A DNA stretch of 64,000 bases from Polyangiaceae bacterium (GTDB lineage: Bacteria; Myxococcota_A; Polyangia; Polyangiales; Polyangiaceae), in NCBI GenBank assembly GCA_016712345.1, contig JADJRH010000001.1, positions 3,658,001 to 3,722,000 of the forward strand. Reading direction: 5' to 3'. The notes under the pieces were generated by a model. The model made no database searches. It was not told where the DNA came from and saw only the letters and a program-made list of their open reading frames with translations. Shown here one piece after another: positions 56,466 through 64,000 of this stretch. How positions within the stretch are numbered: position 1 is the first letter of the stretch; each line of letters starts with the position of its first letter. The translations under genes were made by a program, and so were the position numbers.

Positions 56466-57469
56466 GCCGCACCTCCGAGATCTCGCGAAGCCGTGGCTTC
56501 ACCCTTCCAAGAAGCGTCGAGGCCCGAAAGGTAGTCGTCCGCCAAACGATCGTGATCGTTTGCTTGGACCTTCTTCTTCAAGATCTCTTCGGCCGCCGCC
56601 ACAGCGCGTTCGACAGCCTCTTGCAAAAGCCGCTGTTTTGCAGCTTTTTCTTCCTGCGCGAGCCTGAACTCCACGTCGCGCTTCATGCGTACACGTCGCT
56701 CTTCAGCCTCGGCCAAAATGTGTTTGCGCTCGGTTTCGCTCTGCTGAGCGAAATCTTTCTTCATTTGCTCCAGCGCATCGTCGAGATTTTGGAGCTTGTC
56801 TTCGTAGTCTTCGAGCCGCGCTTCCGCCTCGGTCTTGATGCGGGTCGCGTTGTCGATCTCCTGCATCAACGTCTTCTTGCGGTTTGCCAACGCTTCGGAG
56901 AGCGGCTTTTTCCCGAAGCGGTAGATCACGAACGCGAGCAGCCCGAAGTTGAGTACACTTGCCAAAAAGGGCGGCGGCTGATTCTTCGGATCGCACTCAT
57001 CTTTGGCGTTTTCGTAGCGCCACAAGAGTTGTGTCAACGCACCGTCGGTTCGGTGAAAGTGCCCGTGATCGTCTTTGGCGAACTGGGCCTTGTCGTTGTT
57101 GACGCCGATGATCCCCTGCCACCAGTTGGGCGCGTGCGGGCTGTCCATCGGCCCGTGACCCGGACAGTGACCGCCGGCCCCATGACCGCCGTGATCCGCG
57201 GGCGGAGGCGGTTTCACCGGTTGCGGTTGCGGACGCGTTCCCGGGGGCATTCCGGGCGGCATTCCCGGCCGATTGCCCGGCTGCATTCCCGGCCGCGGAA
57301 CCGGACGAGGCTGCATTCCCGGCTGACCCGGCTGCATTTCACCGAGCGGCAACTTGTGAGGATCTTTGTCGCCCGGCTGCTGCGCAAACGACAGCGCGCT
57401 CACCGATGCGAGCCCCACGAGCACGCAAATCGCTGCGAACAGCGACGCGATCTTCGCCTTTGAGGTCAC
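56462..57469 (-). CDS. atpF: ATP synthase b subunit with periplasmic-type N-terminal extension
   Basis: 335 residues, about twice the usual b subunit. A signal-like helix (ASLFAAICVLVGLASVSALSFAQ) is followed by a Pro/Gly/Met/Gln repeat region (about 40-90) and a His/Cys/Asp-rich stretch (DHGGHGAGGHCPGHG, then DDHGHFHR). The normal membrane helix is at about 168-185 (LASVLNFGLLAFVIYRFG), then the stalk helix with RRVRMKRDVEFRLAQEEKAAKQ. Four-base overlap with atpF'. Confidence 0.93.
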   Translation of the reverse strand: MTSKAKIASLFAAICVLVGLASVSALSFAQQPGDKDPHKLPLGEMQPGQPGMQPRPVPRPGMQPGNRPGMPPGMPPGTRPQPQPVKPPPPADHGGHGAGGHCPGHGPMDSPHAPNWWQGIIGVNNDKAQFAKDDHGHFHRTDGALTQLLWRYENAKDECDPKNQPPPFLASVLNFGLLAFVIYRFGKKPLSEALANRKKTLMQEIDNATRIKTEAEARLEDYEDKLQNLDDALEQMKKDFAQQSETERKHILAEAEERRVRMKRDVEFRLAQEEKAAKQRLLQEAVERAVAAAEEILKKKVQANDHDRLADDYLSGLDASWKGEATASRDLGGAA

Positions 57470-57948
57470 TGCGAAACCTCCCGACCGATCACTCGCGACG
57501 CAATTTCAGCCGCGAGCGCGGGCGTTTGTTTATCGAGTTCTTTGCGAAGCGTTTCAACCTCGGCATCAATCCGCGCTTTGCCGGCTTCAAGAATCTTTGC
57601 CGCCTCCGCGCGCGCTTCCGCCATGATCTGCGCTTCAACTCGCGCGGTTTCAGCCCGCAACTCTTCCCGCTCACGCGAAGCTTCACGACGGATTTTCTCC
57701 ATCTCCGCTTCGTATTCGGTCAAGAGATCGGCCGCCTGCTTGTCCATTTCGCGCGCTTCGGCTTTGGCGCCGTCGATGCGCTTTTCGCGCTCTTCGAACA
57801 CCTTCATCAGGGGATCGAAGAGAAGCGGCTTCAGCAGGATGACGAAAAACGTGAAGAGCACGCATTGCGCCAGGAACGAAAAATCGAAGTCGACAACGAT
57901 GTCGCCGCCGGACGCAAACAGCTTTGATGAAAGAAGAGCACCTGACAT
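57466..57948 (-). CDS. ATP synthase b' subunit
   Basis: 160 residues. One membrane helix (LAQCVLFTFFVILLKPLLFDPLM) then a long Lys/Glu/Ala coiled coil. Together with the following b subunit it forms a heterodimeric stalk, as in photosynthetic and many delta-type bacteria. First gene of this half-operon; its promoter should lie in the repeat-rich 57949-58120 region. Confidence 0.93.
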   Translation of the reverse strand: MSGALLSSKLFASGGDIVVDFDFSFLAQCVLFTFFVILLKPLLFDPLMKVFEEREKRIDGAKAEAREMDKQAADLLTEYEAEMEKIRREASREREELRAETARVEAQIMAEARAEAAKILEAGKARIDAEVETLRKELDKQTPALAAEIASRVIGREVSQ

Positions 57949-59013
57949 GGGTGGGCCCTGGTTTGGCGGGGGCGTCTACCACGTGCCTGTGCTCTGTGGA
58001 AGCGCGATCGGACGCAGAACAGCTCGACGTAAACGTTGCGCGGATCGCTCGTGCCCTGCGCGCGTCTCGCGCAGAATGGGGCCCACCCAACTCGCGGGCT
58101 GAGGGGCCCCTACCCCTCATCTCCGCTCGAACACGATGGTCCCCCCATTCTGCGCTCGTCCGCGCGCAGGGCACTCGCTCCCTGTCAAAAAGAGGTGGGG
58201 CCCAAACCGCACCGCTCGAACGCGCACACGTCACTCGCTCCCTGTCAAAAAGAGGTGGGGCCCAAACCGCACCGCTCGAACACGATGGTCCCCCCATTCT
58301 GCGCTCGTCCGCGCGCAGGGCACTCGCTCCCTGTCAAAAAGAGGTGGGGCCCAAACCGCACCGCTCGAACACGATGGTCCCCCCATTCTGCGCTCGTCCG
58401 CGCGCAGGGCACTCGCTCCCTGTCAAAAAGAGGTGGGGCCCAAAACCGCACCGCTCGAACACGATGGTCCCCCCATTCTGCGCTCGTCCGCGCGCAGGGC
58501 ACTCGCTCCCTGTCAAAAAGAGGTGGGGCCCAAACCACACCGCTCGAACGCGCGCAGGGCACGAGCGACGGCGTGAGAGTTCGGTGCCCCCTTGGGCGCA
58601 TGTGTACACATGCGCCGCCCCCCCAAGCGTCGTGCTCGGCCTTCGGCACTGCGCGCGCCGCGGGGGGGCCGTCAGAGCGTTTGCTGCCCCGGGGCGCTTT
58701 AGTGTCAAGTTAACAGTAGTGCTCCGATCTAGATGGCGCCATCGGAAGCGGTTTGTGCGCGGTGCACTGTCAAGTTAACAGTTCGCTTCCGGGCCCGTGT
58801 GCGCACTGCTCGTCCGCGCGCGGGGCACTCGCTCAGTCGCACAAAGGGCGGTGGCGCGTGGGGCCCCGTCGCAACTCTCGATCGCGCACAGGTCACTCGC
58901 TCAGTTGCGAGGAGAGCAATGGCGCGCGGCAGCGGTTTGGCGAATCGCCCGCCTAATGTGTACACTTGGTAATGCGCTTTGAAGGCGGCCCAAAAAAACG
59001 GACAGAACACTTC
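57949..59013. repeat. 1-kb repeat-rich gap upstream of the atp genes
   Basis: No supported gene; frames here rotate because the repeat period is not a multiple of three. It holds the tandem array (58124-58560), the 14-bp palindrome CATGTGTACACATG at 58599-58612, two copies of TGTCAAGTTAACAGT (58704-58718 and 58768-58782), a dispersed repeat copy (58845-58912) shared with 23.7 kb, and GTGTACAC at 58958. Confidence 0.75.
58124..58560. repeat. tandem repeat array, 89-bp period
   Basis: Units begin CGCTCGAACACGATGG at 58124, 58273, 58362 and 58452. A shorter 60-bp unit starts at 58213 and a partial one at 58541. Period is 89 bp (90 once, from one extra A). Each unit ends in GGTGGGGCCCAAACCGCAC. 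Units are nearly identical, so the array is young or kept uniform. Confidence 0.9.
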
Positions 59014-59406
59014 TCAGACTGTCCAGTCTTCAAGCCGCAGGTGCGGGTACCGCTGAAACACTTGTGTACGCCGCGTCACCAACGTGAAGTCGTTCGCGAG
59101 TGCAATCGCCGCGATCATCACATCGTCCGTGTCGGCATCGGTCGCCACCGTCGCGCGCAACTTTGCAAACGTCTGCGCCGCGATCAGATCAAAAGGCGCG
59201 ACTTTCACCGCCGAAACCAGCCGCACAACATCTTGCATGAGCTTTGGATTGTGAGCTGCGCGCGCCGCGATCAAGATCTGACTCACCGAGATCACGCTCG
59301 TCCAACGCTCGCGCGTGGAGACGGTTGTCAGCCTTCGAACGAGCGATCGCGACGGAACCGAACGCAACACTTCAAGCAGCGTGCTTGTATCGAGCAGGTA
59401 GGCCAC
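59014..59406 (-). CDS. VapC-type PIN-domain toxin
   Basis: 130 residues. PIN-fold marks: LLDTSTLLEVL at the N-terminus and DTDDVMIAAIALANDFTLVTRRTQVFQRYP with LRLEDW at the end. PIN toxins cleave RNA. The usual second acidic position appears as SVSQILIAAR without a strong Glu. Its start lies 9 bp from the likely antitoxin gene. Confidence 0.8.
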   Translation of the reverse strand: MAYLLDTSTLLEVLRSVPSRSLVRRLTTVSTRERWTSVISVSQILIAARAAHNPKLMQDVVRLVSAVKVAPFDLIAAQTFAKLRATVATDADTDDVMIAAIALANDFTLVTRRTQVFQRYPHLRLEDWTV

Positions 59407-59415
59407 AAGATCCTC

Positions 59416-59772
59416 TTATCGACGCGTTGCAGGACGCGGCGGCGAGCCCGCCGGCGCGGTTTTGGGTCCGCGATTGTCGGGAATCGGCGTTCGCCCCGCC
59501 GTCCACAACGTGGTCTGGTTCAGATCCGAAATGAACGAATCGACAAGTTCGTCGTGCCGACACGCTCCGCACAAAGCGAGCAGCGGATCGTGCCCCGACG
59601 CGCCCGGATCCGGCGGATCGATCTGATCAAAGTCGGCCATGGACACAATTGCCGCGACGGCCTGCGCCCCTCGAACGATCAACGTTCGCGCCCGCGTTCG
59701 CTCCGCCGCGTCCACCGCATCCAAACAATGCGACGGCAGGTCCGAAAGCGGAATCCCGTATTTTTGGCTCAC
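59416..59772 (-). CDS. probable antitoxin of the PIN toxin
   Basis: 118 residues. The first 50 residues (SDLPSHCLDAVDAAERTRARTLIVRGAQAVAAIVSMADFDQIDP) match the Phd/YefM-type layout, with GxxxAAIVxxxDF. The tail is Pro/Thr/Arg-rich and should bind the toxin. It sits directly upstream of the toxin, the normal order. Some divergence leaves the exact family open. Confidence 0.68.
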   Translation of the reverse strand: MSQKYGIPLSDLPSHCLDAVDAAERTRARTLIVRGAQAVAAIVSMADFDQIDPPDPGASGHDPLLALCGACRHDELVDSFISDLNQTTLWTAGRTPIPDNRGPKTAPAGSPPRPATRR

Positions 59773-60030
59773 ACCTCGAAGGTATCCCAGCCGCGCGAGC
59801 GCTCACAACGGCTCACTCCAAAGCGCTGGATCTAACCTCGTCTGACCGCGGCCTCGCGTTTCCAAGCCAAATTGGGCACGGCCGCGGGGGGTGCAGGCGT
59901 GTGTACACGTATGGCCGCTTCGCTTCCGCATCTGGATCCCTGCGGGGTGATCTTTTTTTACGGGCGGCGGCGCATCGTGACAGTGCTGGTGTCGAGATGC
60001 ATAGGCCCCGCCGCCGTCGCGTTGACCGAG

Positions 60031-61406
60031 CTACGAAGCGTTTTCAACAAGGAAACGCCCCAGCGCGGCGGCCCCTCGCTTTAGAAGCTCCTCGGTCACC
60101 GGCGCTGTCGGCTCATTTGCGAGCGCGCGCAACGCCTCCGCAGCGCGAGGGTTTTTGTACCAATCTTCGTCGAAGCGCTCGATCAAGCTTTCGCGATCGA
60201 GCGCGGCAAGCAAAAGCGCCGCGAAGCGCGGGCCGGGCGCTCGATCGAGGCGCGGCAATACCCGGCCAACGCGCCTGGAAGCGGTTCACCCCAAGCCTGC
60301 GTGGTGAATTCGCAAAAGCGATCTTCCAAGTTGTCGCGCGGGGGAAAGAGGGCGGGGTGGGTGCGCGCGGCCGCGGCGAAGCCGCGGCCGTGCGCACCCC
60401 ACGCCCTCGCAAACGTGCGGGCGTGTTCGCGCGCCGGACCTTGGCCAAGGGCCAAGGTCCGGCGCGCGAACACCTGCTCCCCAACGAGCAACGCAAACAC
60501 CATCCCGATGCGAAGCGCCCGCAGATCCACAACGGGGCGCGCGATCGCAAACGGCGCCGACCGCGGAAGGTTCGCTTCACCAAACGCCTCACCAAATGCG
60601 CCGAGCGCCCGCGCAAACGACATTCCGCCGAGAGCGCTTGGAAGCCGTGCGTACACAATTGCACCGGGACGCCCGAGATCCGTCCCGGCGAACACCTCCA
60701 TCACCCACCTCGGCGAAAGGTGAGCCGGCCAACCGCCCACAGCCCCGTGCGCCATCGAGCTGAAAAGCGCCTTGTCCCACGGAGCGAAGCGCTCCGCGAT
60801 CGGAGCCGTCGCCGCCAAAAAGTCCACTGCCGCTGCATCCACCGCTGAAGCGGGCGCCGGCAAATCGATTGAGTCCAAGGCGAGGCCGAGCTGCGCCGCA
60901 GCTCGGCCTCGCCGCTCTGCGTACACAAGGGCCGGGTCGCGGAGGTGACCGCGCGCGGCGCGCGCGAACGCCTCGGCAATCTGTCGGCGTCTCACATCCT
61001 CTGGATCCACAAGCAACACACACAGCGCCTGCCGCGGCGTGATGATCGAAGCGCGCCTGTCGGCGAGCACCTCTTTGGGCAATGCCGGCAATGTCAGCCC
61101 ATCGGGAATGTGTACACAAGGCGTTGCCCACGACCGAGCCATCGCCGCTTCGTGATCCCAAAGCACGCGATCCAAGATCAGCCGGCCCAGGTGCGGGGCG
61201 AGCGCGGGGCCGAGCAGCGGATCGGGCACCGCCTTGAGTTCGTCGAGCGTGGCTTTGAGAAGCGTCGACCGAAAGCGTGCAAGCGGATTGTCCGGCGGAT
61301 CGGCCTCGGGGGAAAACGAAGCGACGGCGAGCGTGCGCCTCGCGTTCGCGAGGCGCACGCTCGCCTCCTGCACCACGCGATCCAGATCAAAAAGCGACGT
61401 GATCAT
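60031..61406 (-). CDS. hypothetical protein beside miaE, frameshifted
   Basis: ATG 61406 is chosen; it lies one base after the miaE stop. The first frame runs to 60183. The correct C-terminus (LDRAPGPRFAALLLAALDRESLIERFDEDWYKNP) continues in another frame from about 60262. One extra C in the run 60261-60263 joins them as LPGALAGVLPRLDRA, giving about 458 residues. No domain is recognised; a mixture of helices and an Arg-rich middle are seen. The DNA has four strong internal palindromes. Likely co-transcribed with miaE. Confidence 0.6.
60359..60399. repeat. intragenic inverted repeat
   Basis: Arms 60359-60377 and 60381-60399, 18 of 19 paired with one G-T-type mismatch, loop GAA. Inside the gene next to miaE. 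Confidence 0.8.
60423..60473. repeat. intragenic perfect 24-bp inverted repeat
   Basis: Arms 60423-60446 and 60450-60473 are exactly complementary, loop AAG. Contained in the same coding sequence. Confidence 0.88.
60879..60913. repeat. intragenic perfect palindrome
   Basis: 17-bp arms (60879-60895, 60897-60913) around one base. Same gene. Confidence 0.85.
61326..61365. repeat. intragenic perfect inverted repeat
   Basis: 19-bp arms (61326-61344, 61347-61365), loop TT. Same gene, near its 5' end. Confidence 0.85.
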
Positions 61407-61407
61407 C

Positions 61408-62064
61408 TCAACCGTGCACCGCCGGAAGGTGGCCGAGCCGCGCGGCGATCGCGCCTTCAGCCGCGGCCAGCGAGTTGAGCCGCGCGCGCACTCTGGGCTC
61501 ATCGCCTGAAAGCGCAATCGCGAGATCCACAAACGTTGTGTAGTGCCGCGCTTCGGAAGCGAACAAATCGTCGTAGAACAATGCGAGCGCCGTTTCGCCG
61601 CGCGTTGCGAGCGCCTTCGCAATCAAGCTCAGCCGCTCGCAACTCCGCGCCTCAATGAGCGCAGCCACCAAAAATCGATCCGTGAGCGCTTCTTGGAGCG
61701 ACGGCCGACCTTCGCGCCGCGCCGCGGCGCGAAGGTCGGCCGCATACGAATCCACAGCGGGCGGCGGCAGATGAATCTGCCGCCGCTCCAACTCCGCAAG
61801 CACCGCGTCGTAGTGCTCAAGCTCCTCTTTGGCGAGCGCCACCAGCGTTCGGCAGATCGATGGATGTTCCGGCAGCCGCGCGGCGAGCGACAACGCGTTC
61901 GAAGCGGCCTTCATCTCGCAGTGCGCGTGATCGGCGAGCAGCAGCGGAAGTTCATCAACGGCTCGCTCAGCCCAGCCGGGATCGGTCGCAGTCACAAGGC
62001 ACAACACGGCCCGTACTATCCATCCATCGGCCCCAAAATTGAAGCAGCCAGCCCGCGTGGACAT
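61408..62064 (-). CDS. miaE: tRNA-(ms2io6A)-hydroxylase MiaE-like
   Basis: 218 residues. Di-iron carboxylate layout: a first Glu in LLADHAHCEMKAASNA, EELEHYDAVLAEL (E-x2-H), LIEARSCERL and ASEARHYTTFVDLA (E-x2-H). It hydroxylates the ms2io6A side chain of tRNA. A start further inside (GTG 62007) is possible and would lengthen the divergent promoter gap to the HD gene. It carries a perfect palindrome at 61702-61742. Confidence 0.88.
   Translation of the reverse strand: MSTRAGCFNFGADGWIVRAVLCLVTATDPGWAERAVDELPLLLADHAHCEMKAASNALSLAARLPEHPSICRTLVALAKEELEHYDAVLAELERRQIHLPPPAVDSYAADLRAAARREGRPSLQEALTDRFLVAALIEARSCERLSLIAKALATRGETALALFYDDLFASEARHYTTFVDLAIALSGDEPRVRARLNSLAAAEGAIAARLGHLPAVHG
61702..61742. 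repeat. intragenic perfect inverted repeat in miaE
   Basis: 19-bp arms (61702-61720, 61724-61742), loop GCC, inside coding sequence for ADLRAAARREGRP. Confidence 0.85.
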
Positions 62065-62114
62065 CGGCGCCGCAATCTTGGGATCGGCACGCGGCGGATG
62101 TTACAAGGCAAGCA

Positions 62115-63509
62115 ATGACATCGGGCGGTTCCAACCTCGCAAGGCCCTACATTTTTCGAGACCCCGTGCACGGGGACATTGCGTTTGCGCGCAACGAAGC
62201 TGGCAACATGCACTCTCTCATTCGGGAGATTGTCGACAACGAGACCTTCCAGCGATTGCGCGGCATTCGGCAGAACGGCGTCCTCAACCTTGTGTTCCAC
62301 GGTGCGGAACACTCCCGTTTCGCGCACTCCCTTGGGGTGGCTCACGTCGCGGGCCAAATGTACGACGCGGCCTGCCTGAACAGCTCCATGGCACCACGCG
62401 CGGACGAACGCGCGCTCATTGTCGTTGCGGCGTTGGTGCACGACATCGGTCACGGGCCGTTTTCACACCTGATTGAAGAAGTGCTCGGGAAAAAGCACTT
62501 TCACCATGAAACGATGACAGCTCGGTTGCTCGTAGAAGAGGACTCGCCGCTCAGCGCTGTCTTACGAAAACACGATCGCGACTTGCCGGAGAAACTGCTC
62601 CCGTTCGTGGACTACAAAAAGCGCACCGAAAACCTGTGGTACCACGCCATCGTGTCGAGCCAGCTCGACGCCGACCGCCTCGACTACACCGCCCGCGACG
62701 CGTTGATGGCGGGCATTGTCAGCCACCGCTTCGATCGAAGGCGACTGATCGGCGCACTCTATGTTTGGACAAGAGAAACAGCGCCAACTGGCGGCAAAAT
62801 CCAAGAATTGGTGGTCGATGACCGCGCGCTCGACGTCATCGAGAACTACCTTTTCAGTCTCCATCACCTGTACCGGTCGGTGTACTTCCACCACACCGCG
62901 AGGGCGGTATCGTGGATGTTAAACGCGGTGCTTCGCAGGGCACGACACCTCGCGAATGACGAGAAGATGCGTTCCGAGCTGTTTGCACCGATCGGTGCGG
63001 AACGCGATCCACTTTGGGCTCTCATTGAGGATGGCAACAAGGTTCCGTTGTCGGAGTACATTCGCTTGGACGAGTCGCACGTGTGGGGCCTGATTCAGCG
63101 TTGGCGGCGGGCCAGCGACACAACGCTCAGCGATCTTTGCAATCGTCTGAAACAGCGCCGTTATCTGAAGGCGATGGATCTCCCCTCGGATTACGAACTC
63201 GTCTCAAAGCTCGTCGAGAGTGCGAAGGAGCGAACGCGCGAAATCAACCCGGAACTCGATGTGGACTCATACGTCCACATCGATCAAATCGACCGCCAAA
63301 CCTACAAACCATATCGGTGGACCAAAGAACGGAGCGGTGACACCGGCGAGAAGCCCATCTTGATCGTGTCCAAGACCGGGGACGTTCGCCCAATCGAACA
63401 AGATGCGGAAACCACGCTCGACTTGCTGGACGCACGCTTCAACGCGAAGCGACTGCTGGTCCTTCCCGAAGTGCGACACCACTTGCAGGAAATAACTGCC
63501 AAGAGGTAA
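62115..63509 (+). CDS. HD-domain phosphohydrolase (SAMHD1/dGTPase-like)
   Basis: 464 residues. HD motif: EHSRFAHSLGV (H66), VHDIGHGPFSH (HD at 109-110) and a later Asp in SQLDADRLDYTARD. The length and layout match the COG1078 group (YwfO of Bacillus), which acts on dNTPs or related nucleotides. A Panacea/YwgA-like gene follows after 24 bp, recalling the adjacent ywfO and ywgA genes of Bacillus. Confidence 0.9.
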   Translation: MTSGGSNLARPYIFRDPVHGDIAFARNEAGNMHSLIREIVDNETFQRLRGIRQNGVLNLVFHGAEHSRFAHSLGVAHVAGQMYDAACLNSSMAPRADERALIVVAALVHDIGHGPFSHLIEEVLGKKHFHHETMTARLLVEEDSPLSAVLRKHDRDLPEKLLPFVDYKKRTENLWYHAIVSSQLDADRLDYTARDALMAGIVSHRFDRRRLIGALYVWTRETAPTGGKIQELVVDDRALDVIENYLFSLHHLYRSVYFHHTARAVSWMLNAVLRRARHLANDEKMRSELFAPIGAERDPLWALIEDGNKVPLSEYIRLDESHVWGLIQRWRRASDTTLSDLCNRLKQRRYLKAMDLPSDYELVSKLVESAKERTREINPELDVDSYVHIDQIDRQTYKPYRWTKERSGDTGEKPILIVSKTGDVRPIEQDAETTLDLLDARFNAKRLLVLPEVRHHLQEITAKR

Positions 63510-63533
63510 GGAGAACAAAGGAGCAGGTGGAAA

Positions 63534-64000
63534 ATGACGTTCGAGGAGCAATTCAAGCTCGTATCCGTCCTCGCTGTTCTCGCCACCGAAGGCCGCCAAC
63601 TTGAAGGACGCCTCCGCGTGCAGAAGGTCATGTATCTCCTTCAACAGAAGGGAGTTCAAGAACTCGCACCCGTGTTCTTCGAGTACCACCACTACGGTCC
63701 CTTCTCGACTGAAGTGGTCGACATGCTGAACGACGGTGTGCGCTCAAATGTCGTCACGGAAGAACATCAGCGTGACGGGGACTGGAAAAAGTATGTGTAC
63801 AGTCCCAGCGACAAAGCGTCGCGATATGCAGAGAAACTTCAAGAGCCGTCTCGCAAGATCATCGGTGAAGTGTGGCGCGCATGTTCTGACTTGCACTGGC
63901 GCACGTTGGAATTGGCCGCAACCGCCGACTACTTGAGACGAGCAGACGAGATCAGCCTTGAAGACGCGTTTCGAGCTGCCCTTCAGAGAAAACCGGCCTG
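63534..64000 (+). CDS. Panacea/YwgA-like protein, 3'-truncated by window edge
   Basis: 155 residues are visible and the frame is open at the end of the window. AGGTGG lies just before ATG 63534. The N-terminal QFKLVSVLAVLATEGRQLEGRLRVQKVMYLLQQKG and FEYHHYGPFSTEVVDMLN match the helical layout of the SocA/Panacea (DUF4065-like) and YwgA groups. Panacea proteins often act as antitoxins. Its place after the HD gene suggests a functional pair. Confidence 0.7.
   Translation, partial: MTFEEQFKLVSVLAVLATEGRQLEGRLRVQKVMYLLQQKGVQELAPVFFEYHHYGPFSTEVVDMLNDGVRSNVVTEEHQRDGDWKKYVYSPSDKASRYAEKLQEPSRKIIGEVWRACSDLHWRTLELAATADYLRRADEISLEDAFRAALQRKPA

Noticed and set aside
58124..58560. CRISPR-like array
   Set aside because: Units are contiguous near-identical 89-bp repeats without unique spacers, and no cas genes are near.
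57924..58778. Several long frames through the tandem array
   Set aside because: The 89-bp period rotates the frame, so these are repeat artefacts, not genes.

Overview
The window looks like a chromosomal segment of a Myxococcota (delta-proteobacterial-type) genome, probably from a long-read or metagenome assembly. The reasons are moderately high GC, a multidomain Ser/Thr kinase fused to a sigma-54 activator, FHA-domain regulators, many lipoproteins, and respiratory operons that are split. No rRNA, tRNA or CRISPR array was seen. Five genes are each broken by one small indel in a homopolymer or a (CG)n tract. One of them is nuoG, so I read these mainly as consensus-sequence errors and annotate each gene as one locus.

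Layout. At 0-10 kb are the end of a c-type cytochrome, the kinase/sigma-54 fusion, a DUF3105 protein, an FHA-GGDEF diguanylate cyclase, msrA and two membrane proteins. At 10.5-21.7 kb eight tightly packed plus-strand genes join hydrolases, an M16 peptidase pair and a rhomboid protease to an FHA/sigma-54 activator and a Ser/Thr kinase. At 21.8-27.2 kb are minus-strand lipoproteins, a repeat-rich gap, and an ABC-type ATPase plus a TOPRIM-like partner (a candidate defence pair). At 27.3-35.2 kb are Nudix and Smr genes, a probable pseudokinase, and an operon of a beta-barrel protein with three lipoproteins carrying CXnCH haem-type motifs. At 35.4-45.1 kb is complex I (nuoABCDGHI, without nuoEF) followed by gatB. 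At 45.3-52.7 kb are envelope and housekeeping genes (acyltransferase, tandem DsbA-like isomerase, ddl, polyphosphate:AMP phosphotransferase). At 53-58 kb is half of an ATP synthase operon (b', b, delta, alpha, gamma), preceded by a roughly 1-kb repeat array. At 59-64 kb are a VapC-type toxin-antitoxin pair, an unknown gene with miaE, and an HD phosphohydrolase followed by a Panacea/YwgA-like gene that runs off the end.

The structure not explained by genes is the most unusual part. The palindrome GTGTACAC occurs at least 31 times. A second octamer, TCTACCCA, occurs 17 times, only between 9.2 and 28.4 kb. A 204-bp composite palindromic element is present twice in inverted orientation, 23 kb apart, with one mismatch. 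Long near-perfect inverted repeats lie inside coding sequence, concentrated at 60.3-61.8 kb. Several core bioenergetic subunits (AtpA, AtpF, NuoH) carry large insertions or extensions.
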